Shown: positions 8,084-15,242 of the stretch, piece by piece | How the letters are laid out: every line of letters starts with the position of its first letter | How positions within the stretch are numbered: position 1 is the stretch's first letter | Translations under genes and position numbers: made by a program | From: Syntrophomonadaceae bacterium | GTDB lineage: Bacteria; Bacillota; Dethiobacteria; PWVN01 | Direction: 5' to 3' | Assembly (NCBI GenBank): GCA_007136165.1 | Contig: SLHK01000021.1 | Location: 1 to 15,242 of the forward strand | Length of the DNA stretch: 15,242 bases | Notes under the pieces: generated by a model | The model's database searches: none | What the model was told of the DNA's origin: nothing | What the model saw: only the letters and a program-made list of their open reading frames with translations

Positions 8084-10513
8084 ATGGAATACAGTCACGG
8101 CAAAATTGTCCCCATAGATATACATGATGAAGTGAAAACCTCTTTCCTTGACTATGCCATGAGCGTGATTGTGAGCCGGGCTTTGCCTGATGTCCGGGAC
8201 GGACTTAAGCCCGTTCACCGCCGCATCCTCTTTGCCATGCACGAGTTGGGTATGACCCCCGACAAGCCCCACAAAAAGTCGGCCCGCCTGGTGGGCGAGG
8301 TGTTGGGCAAATATCATCCCCACGGTGATGTGGCCCTTTATGACGCCCTGGTACGCCTGGCCCAAGATTTTAACACCCGTTATCCCCTGGTGGACGGCCA
8401 TGGAAATTTTGGGTCTCTGGATGGAGACCCCCCCGCTGCCATGCGGTATACGGAGGTGCGCATGGCCCCCATGGCCCTGGAACTTCTTAAGGATATCAAC
8501 AAGAATACTGTAGACTTTCGGCCCAACTTCGATGATACCCTGGAAGAACCGGTGGTTCTGCCCAGCCGTTTCCCCAACCTTTTGGTCAACGGTTCGGCAG
8601 GAATAGCGGTAGGCATGGCCACCAACATACCCCCCCAGAACCTGGGCGAGGTATGCGACGCCATTTTCCACCTCATTGCCCATCCTGACGCTGATGCTGC
8701 CTCCCTGATGAAGCACGTGAAGGGGCCCGACTTCCCTACGGGGGGGTTGATTATGGGGTTGGACGGCATCCGTTCCGCCTATCTGACGGGTAGGGGTATT
8801 ATAAAGATGCGGGGCACCACCCAGGTGGAAAGGGTGGAGAGTACCGGCAGGATGCGCATCTTAATCACGGAGGTCCCCTACCAGGTTAACAAGGCAAAGC
8901 TCATGGAGCGCATCGCCGACCTGGTGCGGGAAAAAAAGCTGGAGGGGATTACGGACTTAAGGGATGAGTCGGACCGCTCAGGGGTCCGGGTGGTCATTGA
9001 ATTGAAGAAGGGTTCCAATCCCCAGGTCATTCTCAACAACCTGTACAAAAATACACCCCTGCAGCAAAACTTCGGCATTATCATGCTGGCCCTGCTGGAT
9101 GGGAAACCCCGGGTCCTGAACCTGAAGGAAATGCTGCAGGCTTACCTGGCCCACCAGAAGGAGGTTATCGAAAGGCGTACCCGCTTTGAACTGGAAAAGG
9201 CGGAGAAGAGGGCCCATATTATTGAGGGCCTGAGGATTGCCCTGGATAACCTGGATGCAATTATTAAGCTCATCCGGGCCTCCCATACCACAGAAGAGGC
9301 CCGCAGGGGGCTCATGGCCAACTTTGATCTCACAGAAATCCAGGCTCAAGCCATACTGGATATGCGCCTGCAGAAATTGACGGGCCTGGAGCGGGAGAAA
9401 CTGGAAGGGGAGTACCTGGAACTCATTCAAAGGATTGCCTATTACAAAGAGGTCCTGGCCAACGAACGGCTGGTTTACGAAATAATCCGCAAAGAACTGC
9501 AGGAGATAAAAGAGAAACACGGCGACCCGCGGCGCACCCAGATTCTCCCCGATGACTCCGAAATTCAGCACGAGGACCTGATTGCCGAGGAAAATGTTTT
9601 AATCACCTTGACCCACCAGGGATATGTAAAAAGATGCCCTCTGTCCACCTACCGCAGTCAGCACAGGGGCGGCAGGGGCGTCAGCAGCATGGGCGCCAAA
9701 CAAAAGGACTTTGTTGAGGATATTTTTGTTACCTCCACCCTCCATACCCTCCTGTGTTTCAGCAACCGGGGCAAAGTCTACCATCTCAAGGCTTACGAAA
9801 TACCGGAAGGCGGGCGGTTGGCCCGGGGCACCAACATCATTAATTTGCTGGCCCTGGACGACAGGGAGCATATTACCGCCGTCATACCTATAAAAACCTT
9901 TACCGCCGCCGAATTCCTGCTGCAGGTAACGGCGGGGGGTTATATTAAAAAGACGCCCCTGGAGGCCTTTGGCAATTCCCGGCGGGGCGGCATGGCTGCC
10001 ATCAGCCTCAAAGATGAGGACGAGTTGATCTCCGTCAAGAGAACCAGGGGTGAGGATGAAGTCCTCCTGGTGAGCCGCAAAGGGATGGCTATCCGCTTCT
10101 CCGAGGGTAATGTGCGCCCCATGGGCCGGACGGCCCGGGGAGTTATAGGCATACGCCTGCAGGATAGCGACCGGGTTGTGGGCATGGACCTGGTCGCCCA
10201 GGGGGACAGTTTGCTGCTGGTCACGGAGCGGGGTTTTGGCAAAAGGACCAACTTAAGCGAGTTCAGGCCCCAGAATAGGGGAGGCAAAGGCCTGGTAGCC
10301 ATGAAGATAAGGGAAAACCGCGGCGCCGTTGCCGGTTTTAAGGTGGTTAAGCCCGGCGATGACCTGGTGGTGGTAACCTACCGGGGTACCATTATCCGTC
10401 AGGCTGTTAACGAAATTTCCACCCTGGGCCGGTTTGCCCAGGGGGTTACCCTGATTAAGATTGACCCCCAGGACCACGTTGTCAGTTTGGCCCGAACGGT
10501 GAAGGAGGACTAA
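8084..10513 (+). CDS. gyrA: DNA gyrase subunit A
   Basis: The 809-residue breakage-reunion subunit. The winged-helix domain carries the catalytic Y122 in [11 protein letters not shown], and numbering through this region matches E. coli GyrA without gaps. The quinolone-binding region reads [17 protein letters not shown]: position 83 is Val, where most bacteria have Ser or Thr; D87 is kept. A coiled-coil region (about 340-490) follows. The C-terminal beta-pinwheel starts near 500 with a GyrA box QHRGGRG (526-532), the element that separates gyrase from topoisomerase IV subunit ParC; further blades show [17 protein letters not shown] and NRGGKGL repeats. The ATG at 8084 has GAAGGTGA about 8 bases upstream. 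The stop is 6 bases before the next gene, whose ribosome site lies within the last gyrA codons. Confidence 0.97.
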   Translation: MEYSHGKIVPIDIHDEVKTSFLDYAMSVIVSRALPDVRDGLKPVHRRILFAMHELGMTPDKPHKKSARLVGEVLGKYHPHGDVALYDALVRLAQDFNTRYPLVDGHGNFGSLDGDPPAAMRYTEVRMAPMALELLKDINKNTVDFRPNFDDTLEEPVVLPSRFPNLLVNGSAGIAVGMATNIPPQNLGEVCDAIFHLIAHPDADAASLMKHVKGPDFPTGGLIMGLDGIRSAYLTGRGIIKMRGTTQVERVESTGRMRILITEVPYQVNKAKLMERIADLVREKKLEGITDLRDESDRSGVRVVIELKKGSNPQVILNNLYKNTPLQQNFGIIMLALLDGKPRVLNLKEMLQAYLAHQKEVIERRTRFELEKAEKRAHIIEGLRIALDNLDAIIKLIRASHTTEEARRGLMANFDLTEIQAQAILDMRLQKLTGLEREKLEGEYLELIQRIAYYKEVLANERLVYEIIRKELQEIKEKHGDPRRTQILPDDSEIQHEDLIAEENVLITLTHQGYVKRCPLSTYRSQHRGGRGVSSMGAKQKDFVEDIFVTSTLHTLLCFSNRGKVYHLKAYEIPEGGRLARGTNIINLLALDDREHITAVIPIKTFTAAEFLLQVTAGGYIKKTPLEAFGNSRRGGMAAISLKDEDELISVKRTRGEDEVLLVSRKGMAIRFSEGNVRPMGRTARGVIGIRLQDSDRVVGMDLVAQGDSLLLVTERGFGKRTNLSEFRPQNRGGKGLVAMKIRENRGAVAGFKVVKPGDDLVVVTYRGTIIRQAVNEISTLGRFAQGVTLIKIDPQDHVVSLARTVKED

Positions 10514-10519
10514 TCCACG

Positions 10520-11875
10520 GTGAAAGGCAGGTATATACTGACGGGACTTCTCCTGCTCCTACTTTTTACAGCAGCGGTCTCCCAGACCCTGCATGATGAG
10601 GATATCGTGGAAGACCTTCCTTCGAGTTTTGATATAGTGGTGGCGGGCAGCGGACTGCCCGCCCTTACAGCAGCCCTGCAGGCCTCCCTCCTGGGAGCAG
10701 AGGTTATGCTTCTGAACCACCAGGACCTGAGAGACGAATTTTTTCCTCCCCTGGGAGGCCGGTTTGTTGCTTTTGCCCCGGAGGAAGAGGAGGAGGGAGA
10801 GGGCGAGGAGCTTCCCGAGGGGAACAGACAGCTGCTGTATTCCATTATGGAAGCATCTCCCGGGATTCAAACAGCCCTTTTGGCGGACCTTCTCCTGGAA
10901 GGCCGGGATACCCTGGAGTGGTTAAGCCGGGAGACGGGGCTTTCATTTCCCTTCGACCCGGAAGACCCCCACCACTCCTATGCCCCTCCCTTCCGGAACC
11001 CGGAAGCACTGCTGACGGGTATGGAAGGGGCCCTGGCTCCCCGGTTGGCGGCAGAAATTCCCGGGGGAAAACCCCTGGAAATTAATGTATCAGCGGCGGG
11101 GCAGGTGGAGGGAGTGAGGTATCAGGATGCCTCGGGCCGGGAACATACTGTCACGACCCGGTCGGTCATCCTGGCCCCCGGAGGCTATTTGGGGCACAGG
11201 GATTTTATGGAGGCTCACAGCCTGGAGGCGGCTTCCCTGCCCCTGAAGGTCCGGGAGGCAGGCATTTCCGGGACGGCTTATGAGTTAACCCGGCCTTTCA
11301 GGGTGCTGCTGGCCAACCCGGAGAGGGTTTATATGCCCCTCTTCTTGTACCCCCGGGAAGTCCCCATTAGAGAAGGAGACTTTGTGAACCTCTCCCAGGG
11401 GGATTGGTTTACAGGCCAGGGGGAAGAGGTAACCTCAGAAGCAGTGGAGGCGCTAACGGCGGGAGAAGATGCCCTGCAAAAATTTGTGCTGTCCAGGCAG
11501 GGGGAATTGCTTCTCGTCTACCCTGAAGGCCGGGAATGGGAACTTCCCGGCCTGGTGTATGCCGGGAGCATCAGGGACCTGGTGGAAATCACTGACATAC
11601 CCCAGGATCGCCTGGAGGAAATTGCAGCCCGGCGCCCCCTTCCCTATTATATCGGGTGGGTGGCACCGGTGCCTTTATACAGTCTGGGAGGGATTGCCAC
11701 CGATGCCCGGGGGCGGGTCCTGGGAGCCACGGGTGCCCTTCCCGGCTTTTATGCTCTGGGAGAGGCTGCGGGCGGCCTCCACGGCCAGGGTGTTTATCCC
11801 GGGCTTCCCCTGACGGAAGCCCTGGTTATGGGCAGGAGGGTGGGCAGGGAAGCGGCCCTGTATTCCCGCCGTTGA
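10520..11875 (+). CDS. Exported FAD-dependent oxidoreductase-like protein (FAD_binding_2 / fumarate-reductase-flavoprotein fold), divergent
   Basis: 451 residues. An N-terminal signal (KGR, then hydrophobic YILTGLLLLLLFTAA, residues 5-19) with a possible signal-peptidase I site after AVS (19-21) suggests export or membrane anchoring. The mature part has a dinucleotide fold, FDIVVAGSGLPALTAAL (glycines 43 and 45), a middle strand VILAPGGYLG (glycines 221-222), then YSLGGIATDARGRV and PGFYALGEAAGG near the C terminus, all in family order. Key places differ: N66 sits where the family usually has the ribose-binding Glu, Y387 where catalytic members have His (HTMGG), and the final Arg/Asn motif (RLGGN) reads VYPGLP. 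An acidic run lies at 88-97. It may be a flavin-binding protein with another activity, or have lost activity. The GTG start has AAGGAGG (10502-10508) in the end of gyrA, so co-transcription with gyrBA is likely. No substrate can be named. Confidence 0.75.
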   Translation: MKGRYILTGLLLLLLFTAAVSQTLHDEDIVEDLPSSFDIVVAGSGLPALTAALQASLLGAEVMLLNHQDLRDEFFPPLGGRFVAFAPEEEEEGEGEELPEGNRQLLYSIMEASPGIQTALLADLLLEGRDTLEWLSRETGLSFPFDPEDPHHSYAPPFRNPEALLTGMEGALAPRLAAEIPGGKPLEINVSAAGQVEGVRYQDASGREHTVTTRSVILAPGGYLGHRDFMEAHSLEAASLPLKVREAGISGTAYELTRPFRVLLANPERVYMPLFLYPREVPIREGDFVNLSQGDWFTGQGEEVTSEAVEALTAGEDALQKFVLSRQGELLLVYPEGREWELPGLVYAGSIRDLVEITDIPQDRLEEIAARRPLPYYIGWVAPVPLYSLGGIATDARGRVLGATGALPGFYALGEAAGGLHGQGVYPGLPLTEALVMGRRVGREAALYSRR

Positions 11876-11949
11876 CACCCTTCGAAACCTGACGGCAAGC
11901 TGTTTTGCAATTGCTTTAAGTCACAAACTACATGAATGGAGGGATTTAC

Positions 11950-13431
11950 ATGACATCGAGGCCCGTAAAGATTACCGACACTACCCTGCGGGATGCCCAC
12001 CAGTCTTTGATGGCCACCCGCATGCGCACCGAGCATATGGTGGATATCCTGGAGAAGATGGAGGAAGTGGGCTATTATTCCCTGGAAGTCTGGGGCGGGG
12101 CCACCTTTGACACCTGTATGCGTTTTCTGGATGAAGACCCCTGGGAGCGGCTTTGGGCCCTTAAAAAGGTTTTTAAAAAGACAAAACTGCAAATGCTTCT
12201 CCGGGGGCAAAACCTGGTGGGTTACCGCCACTACGCCGACGATGTGGTTAAGGAGTTTGTTAAGAGGGCTGTGGCAGGAGGAATTGATATCGTCCGTATT
12301 TTTGATGCCTTAAACGATACCCGCAATATGGAGGTGGCCCTGCAGGAAGTCCGCCGGGAGGGGGGGCATGCCCAGGTCACTTTGAGTTATACCATCAGCC
12401 CTGTTCACAATATCGACTATTTTGCCGACATGGCGGCTAAGCTGGAGGATATGGGTGCCCATTCAATATGCATCAAAGACATGGCGGGCCTCATATCTCC
12501 CTTTGATGCTTATGAACTGGTAACCAAAATGAAGGAAAGAATCAACATCCCCGTTCAGCTCCACTGCCACTATACCAGCGGGATGGCCTCCATGGCTTAC
12601 CTGAAGGCCATCGAAGCAGGGGTTGATGTCATCGATACCGCCACGGCTTCCCTGGCCCTGGGGACCTCTCAACCTCCCACCGACACTCTGGTGGCGGCCT
12701 TAAAGGGGACCCCCTATGACACAGGGTTGAACCAGGAACTCTTGAGCGAAGTCAGCGACTACTTCAAAGAGGTACGTAAAAACTACCACATCCCCCTGGA
12801 AGTGGCCATGGGTGTGGATACCAACGTTTTGAGCTACCAGATCCCCGGGGGCATGATCTCCAACCTGGCCTCTCAACTGGAGGGGCAGAAAGCGTCTCAC
12901 CTGCTGGGAGAGGTGCTTAAGGAGGTGCCCCGGGTCCGGGAGGAGTTGGGCTACCCCCCCCTGGTGACCCCCACCAGCCAGATAGTAGGGACTCAGGCGG
13001 TGTTTAACGTGATGCTGAAGGAGCGGTACAAGATGGTCTCCAGCGAGGTGAAAAATTACCTCCGGGGCTACTACGGCCGCCCCCCCGGCCCTGTCGATGA
13101 AGAGCTGCGCACCAAAATCCTGGGGCAGGAAGAGCCCATCTCAGTAAGGCCGGCGGATCTTTTGCCTCCCCAGCTGGAGAAGGCCAAGGAGGAGCTGGGT
13201 GATCTTTTGGAAAAGGAAGAGGATCTCCTCTCCTATGTTCTCTTCCCCCAGGTGGCCCGGTCCTTTTTGAGGCGGCGCCGGGGCCTGGAGCCGCCCCTGG
13301 AAGCTCCGGTGAAGGCCCGGGATGGGAAGCAGGAACCCAAGAAGGAGCATCAACTGCATAATATCTTTGCTTTGGATGCCAACCTCATCCTCACCGATGA
13401 GGAGAGAGGCATAACGGCTTACCCCGCATAA
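11950..13431 (+). CDS. Biotin-dependent carboxyltransferase subunit without biotin domain (oxaloacetate decarboxylase alpha / transcarboxylase 5S / pyruvate carboxylase B type)
   Basis: 493 residues. The catalytic barrel moves CO2 between carboxybiotin and pyruvate (or the reverse, from oxaloacetate). Metal-site residues are all present: D15 in TDTTLRDAHQSLMATRMRTE, K176 in CIKDMAGL (carbamylated in characterised members) and H205/H207 in QLHCHYTSGMA. EVWGGATFDTCMRFLDEDPWERL is also typical. The PYC_OADA conserved C-terminal domain follows (VTPTSQIVGTQAVFNV, GYYGRPPGPVD), then a charged tail (about 445-493). No biotin-attachment motif (MKM) occurs, so a separate biotin carrier is needed, as in Propionibacterium 5S transcarboxylase; no carrier, carboxylase or membrane pump lies in this window. 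Start ATG 11950 has GGAGGG at 11938-11943; an in-frame ATG at 11932 contains that site. Roles in anaplerosis or CO2 exchange are inferred. Confidence 0.87.
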   Translation: MTSRPVKITDTTLRDAHQSLMATRMRTEHMVDILEKMEEVGYYSLEVWGGATFDTCMRFLDEDPWERLWALKKVFKKTKLQMLLRGQNLVGYRHYADDVVKEFVKRAVAGGIDIVRIFDALNDTRNMEVALQEVRREGGHAQVTLSYTISPVHNIDYFADMAAKLEDMGAHSICIKDMAGLISPFDAYELVTKMKERINIPVQLHCHYTSGMASMAYLKAIEAGVDVIDTATASLALGTSQPPTDTLVAALKGTPYDTGLNQELLSEVSDYFKEVRKNYHIPLEVAMGVDTNVLSYQIPGGMISNLASQLEGQKASHLLGEVLKEVPRVREELGYPPLVTPTSQIVGTQAVFNVMLKERYKMVSSEVKNYLRGYYGRPPGPVDEELRTKILGQEEPISVRPADLLPPQLEKAKEELGDLLEKEEDLLSYVLFPQVARSFLRRRRGLEPPLEAPVKARDGKQEPKKEHQLHNIFALDANLILTDEERGITAYPA

Positions 13432-13450
13432 AAACCGTCAAAAATTGTTA

Positions 13451-13479
13451 TTGACAAAGGCAGGGTCCTTCAGTATAAT
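13451..13479 (+). promoter_or_regulatory. Sigma-A promoter of the T-box/ilvE/ilvD operon
   Basis: A perfect TTGACA (13451-13456), a 17-base spacer and a perfect TATAAT (13474-13479) are seen. The start of transcription should lie near 13486. It begins 20 bases after the carboxyltransferase stop codon, so the ilv genes are a separate unit. A consensus promoter is what a leader controlled by attenuation would be expected to have. Confidence 0.92.
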
Positions 13480-13485
13480 TATAAA

Positions 13486-13761
13486 CAATTTTACATCATG
13501 CACAGACGATGAAGGGAAAAGTAAGGTGGATTCTGCTGAACAGAGAGCCGGTGGCAGGTGGAAACCGGCAGGGAATCTTCCCCAAAGTCCTCCCGGAGTC
13601 CCCCTGCTGAATGCCAAAGCGGCTGGTAAGCACGGACGGCGCCTTCGTTAAAGGCAGCAGCCCCAAGGGCTGTTTAAGGTTCCCTCCCGCAGGAGGGCAC
13701 AAAAAAGGGTGGTACCGCGAAGGAAGTCCTTTCGCCCCTTACAAGGGCGAAAGGATTTTTT
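13486..13761 (+). ncRNA. T-box riboswitch leader, specifier best read as GTC (valine)
   Basis: The 14-base T-box AGGGTGGTACCGCG (13706-13719) is a perfect match to the family. Stem I shows the kink-turn strands GATGA (13508-13512) and GGAG (13595-13598), a helix GGGA (13514-13517)/TCCC (13591-13594), the specifier-loop AGTA (13520-13523), and the distal AGAGAG (13542-13547) and GGCAGGTG (13553-13560). Upper stem GATTC/GAATC pairs close the loop, leaving CAAAGTCC (13583-13590). Placing it against the glyQS T-box layout puts the codon at 13587-13589, GTC, read by tRNA-Val(GAC). The T-box bulge TGGT fits a tRNA ending ACCA. A stem III hairpin CCCTCC/GGAGGG lies at 13682-13697. AAAGGG (13704-13709) can pair with TCCTTT (13727-13732), the 5' arm of the terminator. 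Uncharged tRNA should favour read-through into ilvE. ATC (Ile) or CTT (Leu) readings need the same bases that pair in the stem. Confidence 0.93.
13727..13761 (+). terminator. Intrinsic terminator of the T-box leader
   Basis: TCCTTTCGCCC (13727-13737) pairs perfectly over 11 bases with GGGCGAAAGGA (13745-13755), with a 7-base loop, and is followed by six T (13756-13761). It competes with the antiterminator formed by the T-box. The ilvE ribosome site lies 22 bases beyond. Confidence 0.93.
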
Positions 13762-13796
13762 CATACCCGGAGATTTCATTATAAGGAGGCATACTC

Positions 13797-14705
13797 ATGA
13801 GTCTAACAGTCTATGTAAACGGCAAATTTGTCCCGGAAGAAGAGGCAAAGATATCGGTTTTTGATCACGGGGTTCTTTACGGCGATGGAGTTTTTGAGGG
13901 GATTCGCAGCTACAACGGCCGGGTTTTCAAGCTCCGGGAGCACCTGGAAAGGCTGTACGAGTCAGCCAAAAGCATCCTCATGGAAATACCCCTGGACATG
14001 GAGGAAATGGTGGAGGCCACCCTGGAAACCGTGAGGCGAAACAACCTTAGGGACGGCTACATCCGTCACATGGTCACCCGGGGCCGGGGGGATTTGGGGC
14101 TGAACCCCGCCCTGTGCAAAAACCCCTGTGTCATCATTATTGCCAGCAAAATATCTCTATTCCCGCCGGAGCTGTACGAAAAGGGGTTGGAAGTGGTAAC
14201 AGTATCTACCCGGCGCAATATTCCCGATGCTTTGGATCCAAAAATAAAGTCCATGAACTACCTGAACAATATCCTGGTAAGGATGGAAGCCAATCGGGCC
14301 GGGGTATTGGAAGGTATCATGCTGAACAAGGACGGCTTCGTAACGGAAGGTTCCGGGGACAATATATTTATCGTTCGCCGGGGGAAGGTGTTCACCCCTC
14401 CCGCCTATCTGGGGATCCTGGAGGGGATTACCCGGCGGGCAGTCCTGGAACTGTCCGGAAAACGGGGTTATACCGTCAGGGAGGAACCCTTTACCCGTCA
14501 TGACCTGTACACGGCGGAAGAATGTTTCCTGACGGGGACGGCAGCAGAAATAATTCCCGTGGTCAAGGTGGATGAGAGGATTATCGGCAGCGGGGTACCG
14601 GGCCCCATTACCCGGGGTCTGATGCAGGATTATAAAGACCTGACTATGAGCACGGGAGAGGAAATATACCGGGAGGGAGCAGCCCATGAAGAGCGATGCG
14701 GTTAA
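13797..14705 (+). CDS. ilvE: Branched-chain amino acid aminotransferase (class IV)
   Basis: A 302-residue fold-type IV PLP enzyme that makes valine, isoleucine and leucine from their 2-oxoacids with glutamate as donor. Features in order: [33 protein letters not shown] (residues 5-37), [13 protein letters not shown], the PLP lysine K151 in [20 protein letters not shown] and the phosphate/carboxylate region [10 protein letters not shown]. The [10 protein letters not shown] pattern and neighbours favour a branched-chain aminotransferase over D-amino acid aminotransferase or aminodeoxychorismate lyase, which share the fold. ATG 13797 has AAGGAGG (13783-13789) 7 bases before it. It is the first gene behind the T-box and overlaps ilvD by 20 bases. 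The identity as this fold is sure; substrate assignment is strong by context. Confidence 0.94.
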   Translation: MSLTVYVNGKFVPEEEAKISVFDHGVLYGDGVFEGIRSYNGRVFKLREHLERLYESAKSILMEIPLDMEEMVEATLETVRRNNLRDGYIRHMVTRGRGDLGLNPALCKNPCVIIIASKISLFPPELYEKGLEVVTVSTRRNIPDALDPKIKSMNYLNNILVRMEANRAGVLEGIMLNKDGFVTEGSGDNIFIVRRGKVFTPPAYLGILEGITRRAVLELSGKRGYTVREEPFTRHDLYTAEECFLTGTAAEIIPVVKVDERIIGSGVPGPITRGLMQDYKDLTMSTGEEIYREGAAHEERCG

Positions 14706-15242
14706 AAAAGGGATTGAGCGGGCGCCTCACCGCTCCCTTTTCAATGCCATGGGGTATACCCGGGAGGAAATGGATCGGCCCCTGGTAGGGATTGTGAACT
14801 CTGCCAACGAAATCATCCCCGGCCACATCCATTTGGACACGGTTGCCGGGGCCGTCAAGGCCGGCGTCCGCATGGCAGGAGGAACCCCGGTGGAGTTTTC
14901 CACCATCGGTGTGTGTGACGGCATTGCCATGAACCACACGGGCATGAAATACTCATTGGCCAGCCGGGAGATAGTGGCCGACAGTGTGGAGATTATGGCC
15001 CGGGCCCATGCCTTCGATGCCCTGGCCTTCATTACCAACTGCGATAAGATTGTACCCGGCATGCTGATGGCGGCGGCCCGCCTGGACCTGCCGGCCCTGA
15101 TTATCAGCGGCGGCCCCATGCTGGCGGGGACTTTTCAAGGGGAGCCCGTAGATTTAAGCAATGTTTTTGAGGCGGTGGGAGCAGTGCAGGCAGGCCGTAT
15201 GTCGGAGGAAGACCTGGCCCTTCTGGAGGAAGAAGCCTGCCC
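14686..15242 (+). CDS. ilvD: Dihydroxy-acid dehydratase, N-terminal part (truncated by window edge)
   Basis: The first 185 codons of IlvD/Edd-family dehydratase, which turns 2,3-dihydroxy-isovalerate (or -methylvalerate) into the 2-oxoacid used by IlvE. It begins [19 protein letters not shown], with [17 protein letters not shown], two of the three expected iron-sulfur cysteines (GVCDGIAMN and [11 protein letters not shown]) and [11 protein letters not shown]. The visible part ends at EEEACP, where the third cysteine motif (CGSCxGM in the family) would follow outside the window. The short start and DHAD-type motifs favour IlvD over phosphogluconate dehydratase Edd. ATG 14686 lies within ilvE (20-base overlap) with a GGAGGGAG site 8 bases before it; translation is probably coupled. 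The gene is intact as far as seen. Confidence 0.95.
   Translation, partial: MKSDAVKKGIERAPHRSLFNAMGYTREEMDRPLVGIVNSANEIIPGHIHLDTVAGAVKAGVRMAGGTPVEFSTIGVCDGIAMNHTGMKYSLASREIVADSVEIMARAHAFDALAFITNCDKIVPGMLMAAARLDLPALIISGGPMLAGTFQGEPVDLSNVFEAVGAVQAGRMSEEDLALLEEEAC

Noticed and set aside
8978..9571. A 197-codon minus-strand open frame inside gyrA
   Set aside because: It is a shadow of the gyrA coiled-coil region, with no start signal or family motif.
11932..11949. Longer carboxyltransferase start at ATG 11932
   Set aside because: The GGAGGG site for ATG 11950 lies inside it and no site precedes it.
11876..11949. Possible terminator or promoter between the flavoprotein and the carboxyltransferase
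   Set aside because: Only a 4-pair GCAA/TTGC hairpin and no T-run or paired -35/-10 boxes are seen, so neither is called.
13445..13651. A short plus-strand frame ahead of ilvE that could be a leader peptide
   Set aside because: It begins upstream of the -10 box and runs through T-box stem I; the T-box explains the sequence, and there is no ribosome site or run of branched-chain codons.

Overview
This window is the replication-origin neighbourhood of a low-to-mid GC Gram-positive bacterium, most likely an anaerobic member of the Clostridia/Peptococcia type. Three things suggest this. The gene order is yidC-yidD-rnpA-rpmH / oriC / dnaA-dnaN-recF-DUF721-remB-gyrB-gyrA. It has strong AGGAGG-type ribosome binding sites with many TTG/GTG starts. 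It carries a T-box leader of the kind common in Firmicutes. The genus cannot be fixed from the sequence alone.

Left arm (1-1117, minus strand): rpmH (ribosomal protein L34), rnpA (RNase P protein), yidD and the 5' end of yidC form a tight operon read away from the origin from a near-perfect sigma-A promoter. Origin (about 1130-1378 and 2747-2979): DnaA boxes lie on both sides of dnaA. The dnaA-dnaN gap also holds a candidate unwinding element: a DnaA-box-like 9-mer, then CTA/TTA-type trinucleotides, then a TATATA tract.

Right arm (1379-10513, plus strand): dnaA, dnaN, recF, a DUF721 (DciA-like) protein with a C-terminal zinc ribbon, remB (DUF370), then gyrB and gyrA behind their own promoter. 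These cover initiation, clamp, gap repair, probable helicase-related function and supercoiling.

Accessory part (10520-15242): an exported, divergent FAD-dependent oxidoreductase-like protein follows gyrA by 6 bases. Next is a carboxyltransferase of the oxaloacetate decarboxylase alpha / transcarboxylase 5S type that lacks a biotin domain. After it, a consensus promoter drives a T-box leader whose specifier reads best as GTC (valine), and which controls ilvE and ilvD (the latter cut by the window end) for branched-chain amino acid synthesis.

Most of the window is conserved core genome. The least explained items are the exported flavoprotein with altered active-site positions, the zinc-ribbon DUF721 protein, the arrangement of DnaA-like repeats after dnaA, and valine at GyrA position 83. 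I found no sign of a mobile element, CRISPR array, tRNA or rRNA.
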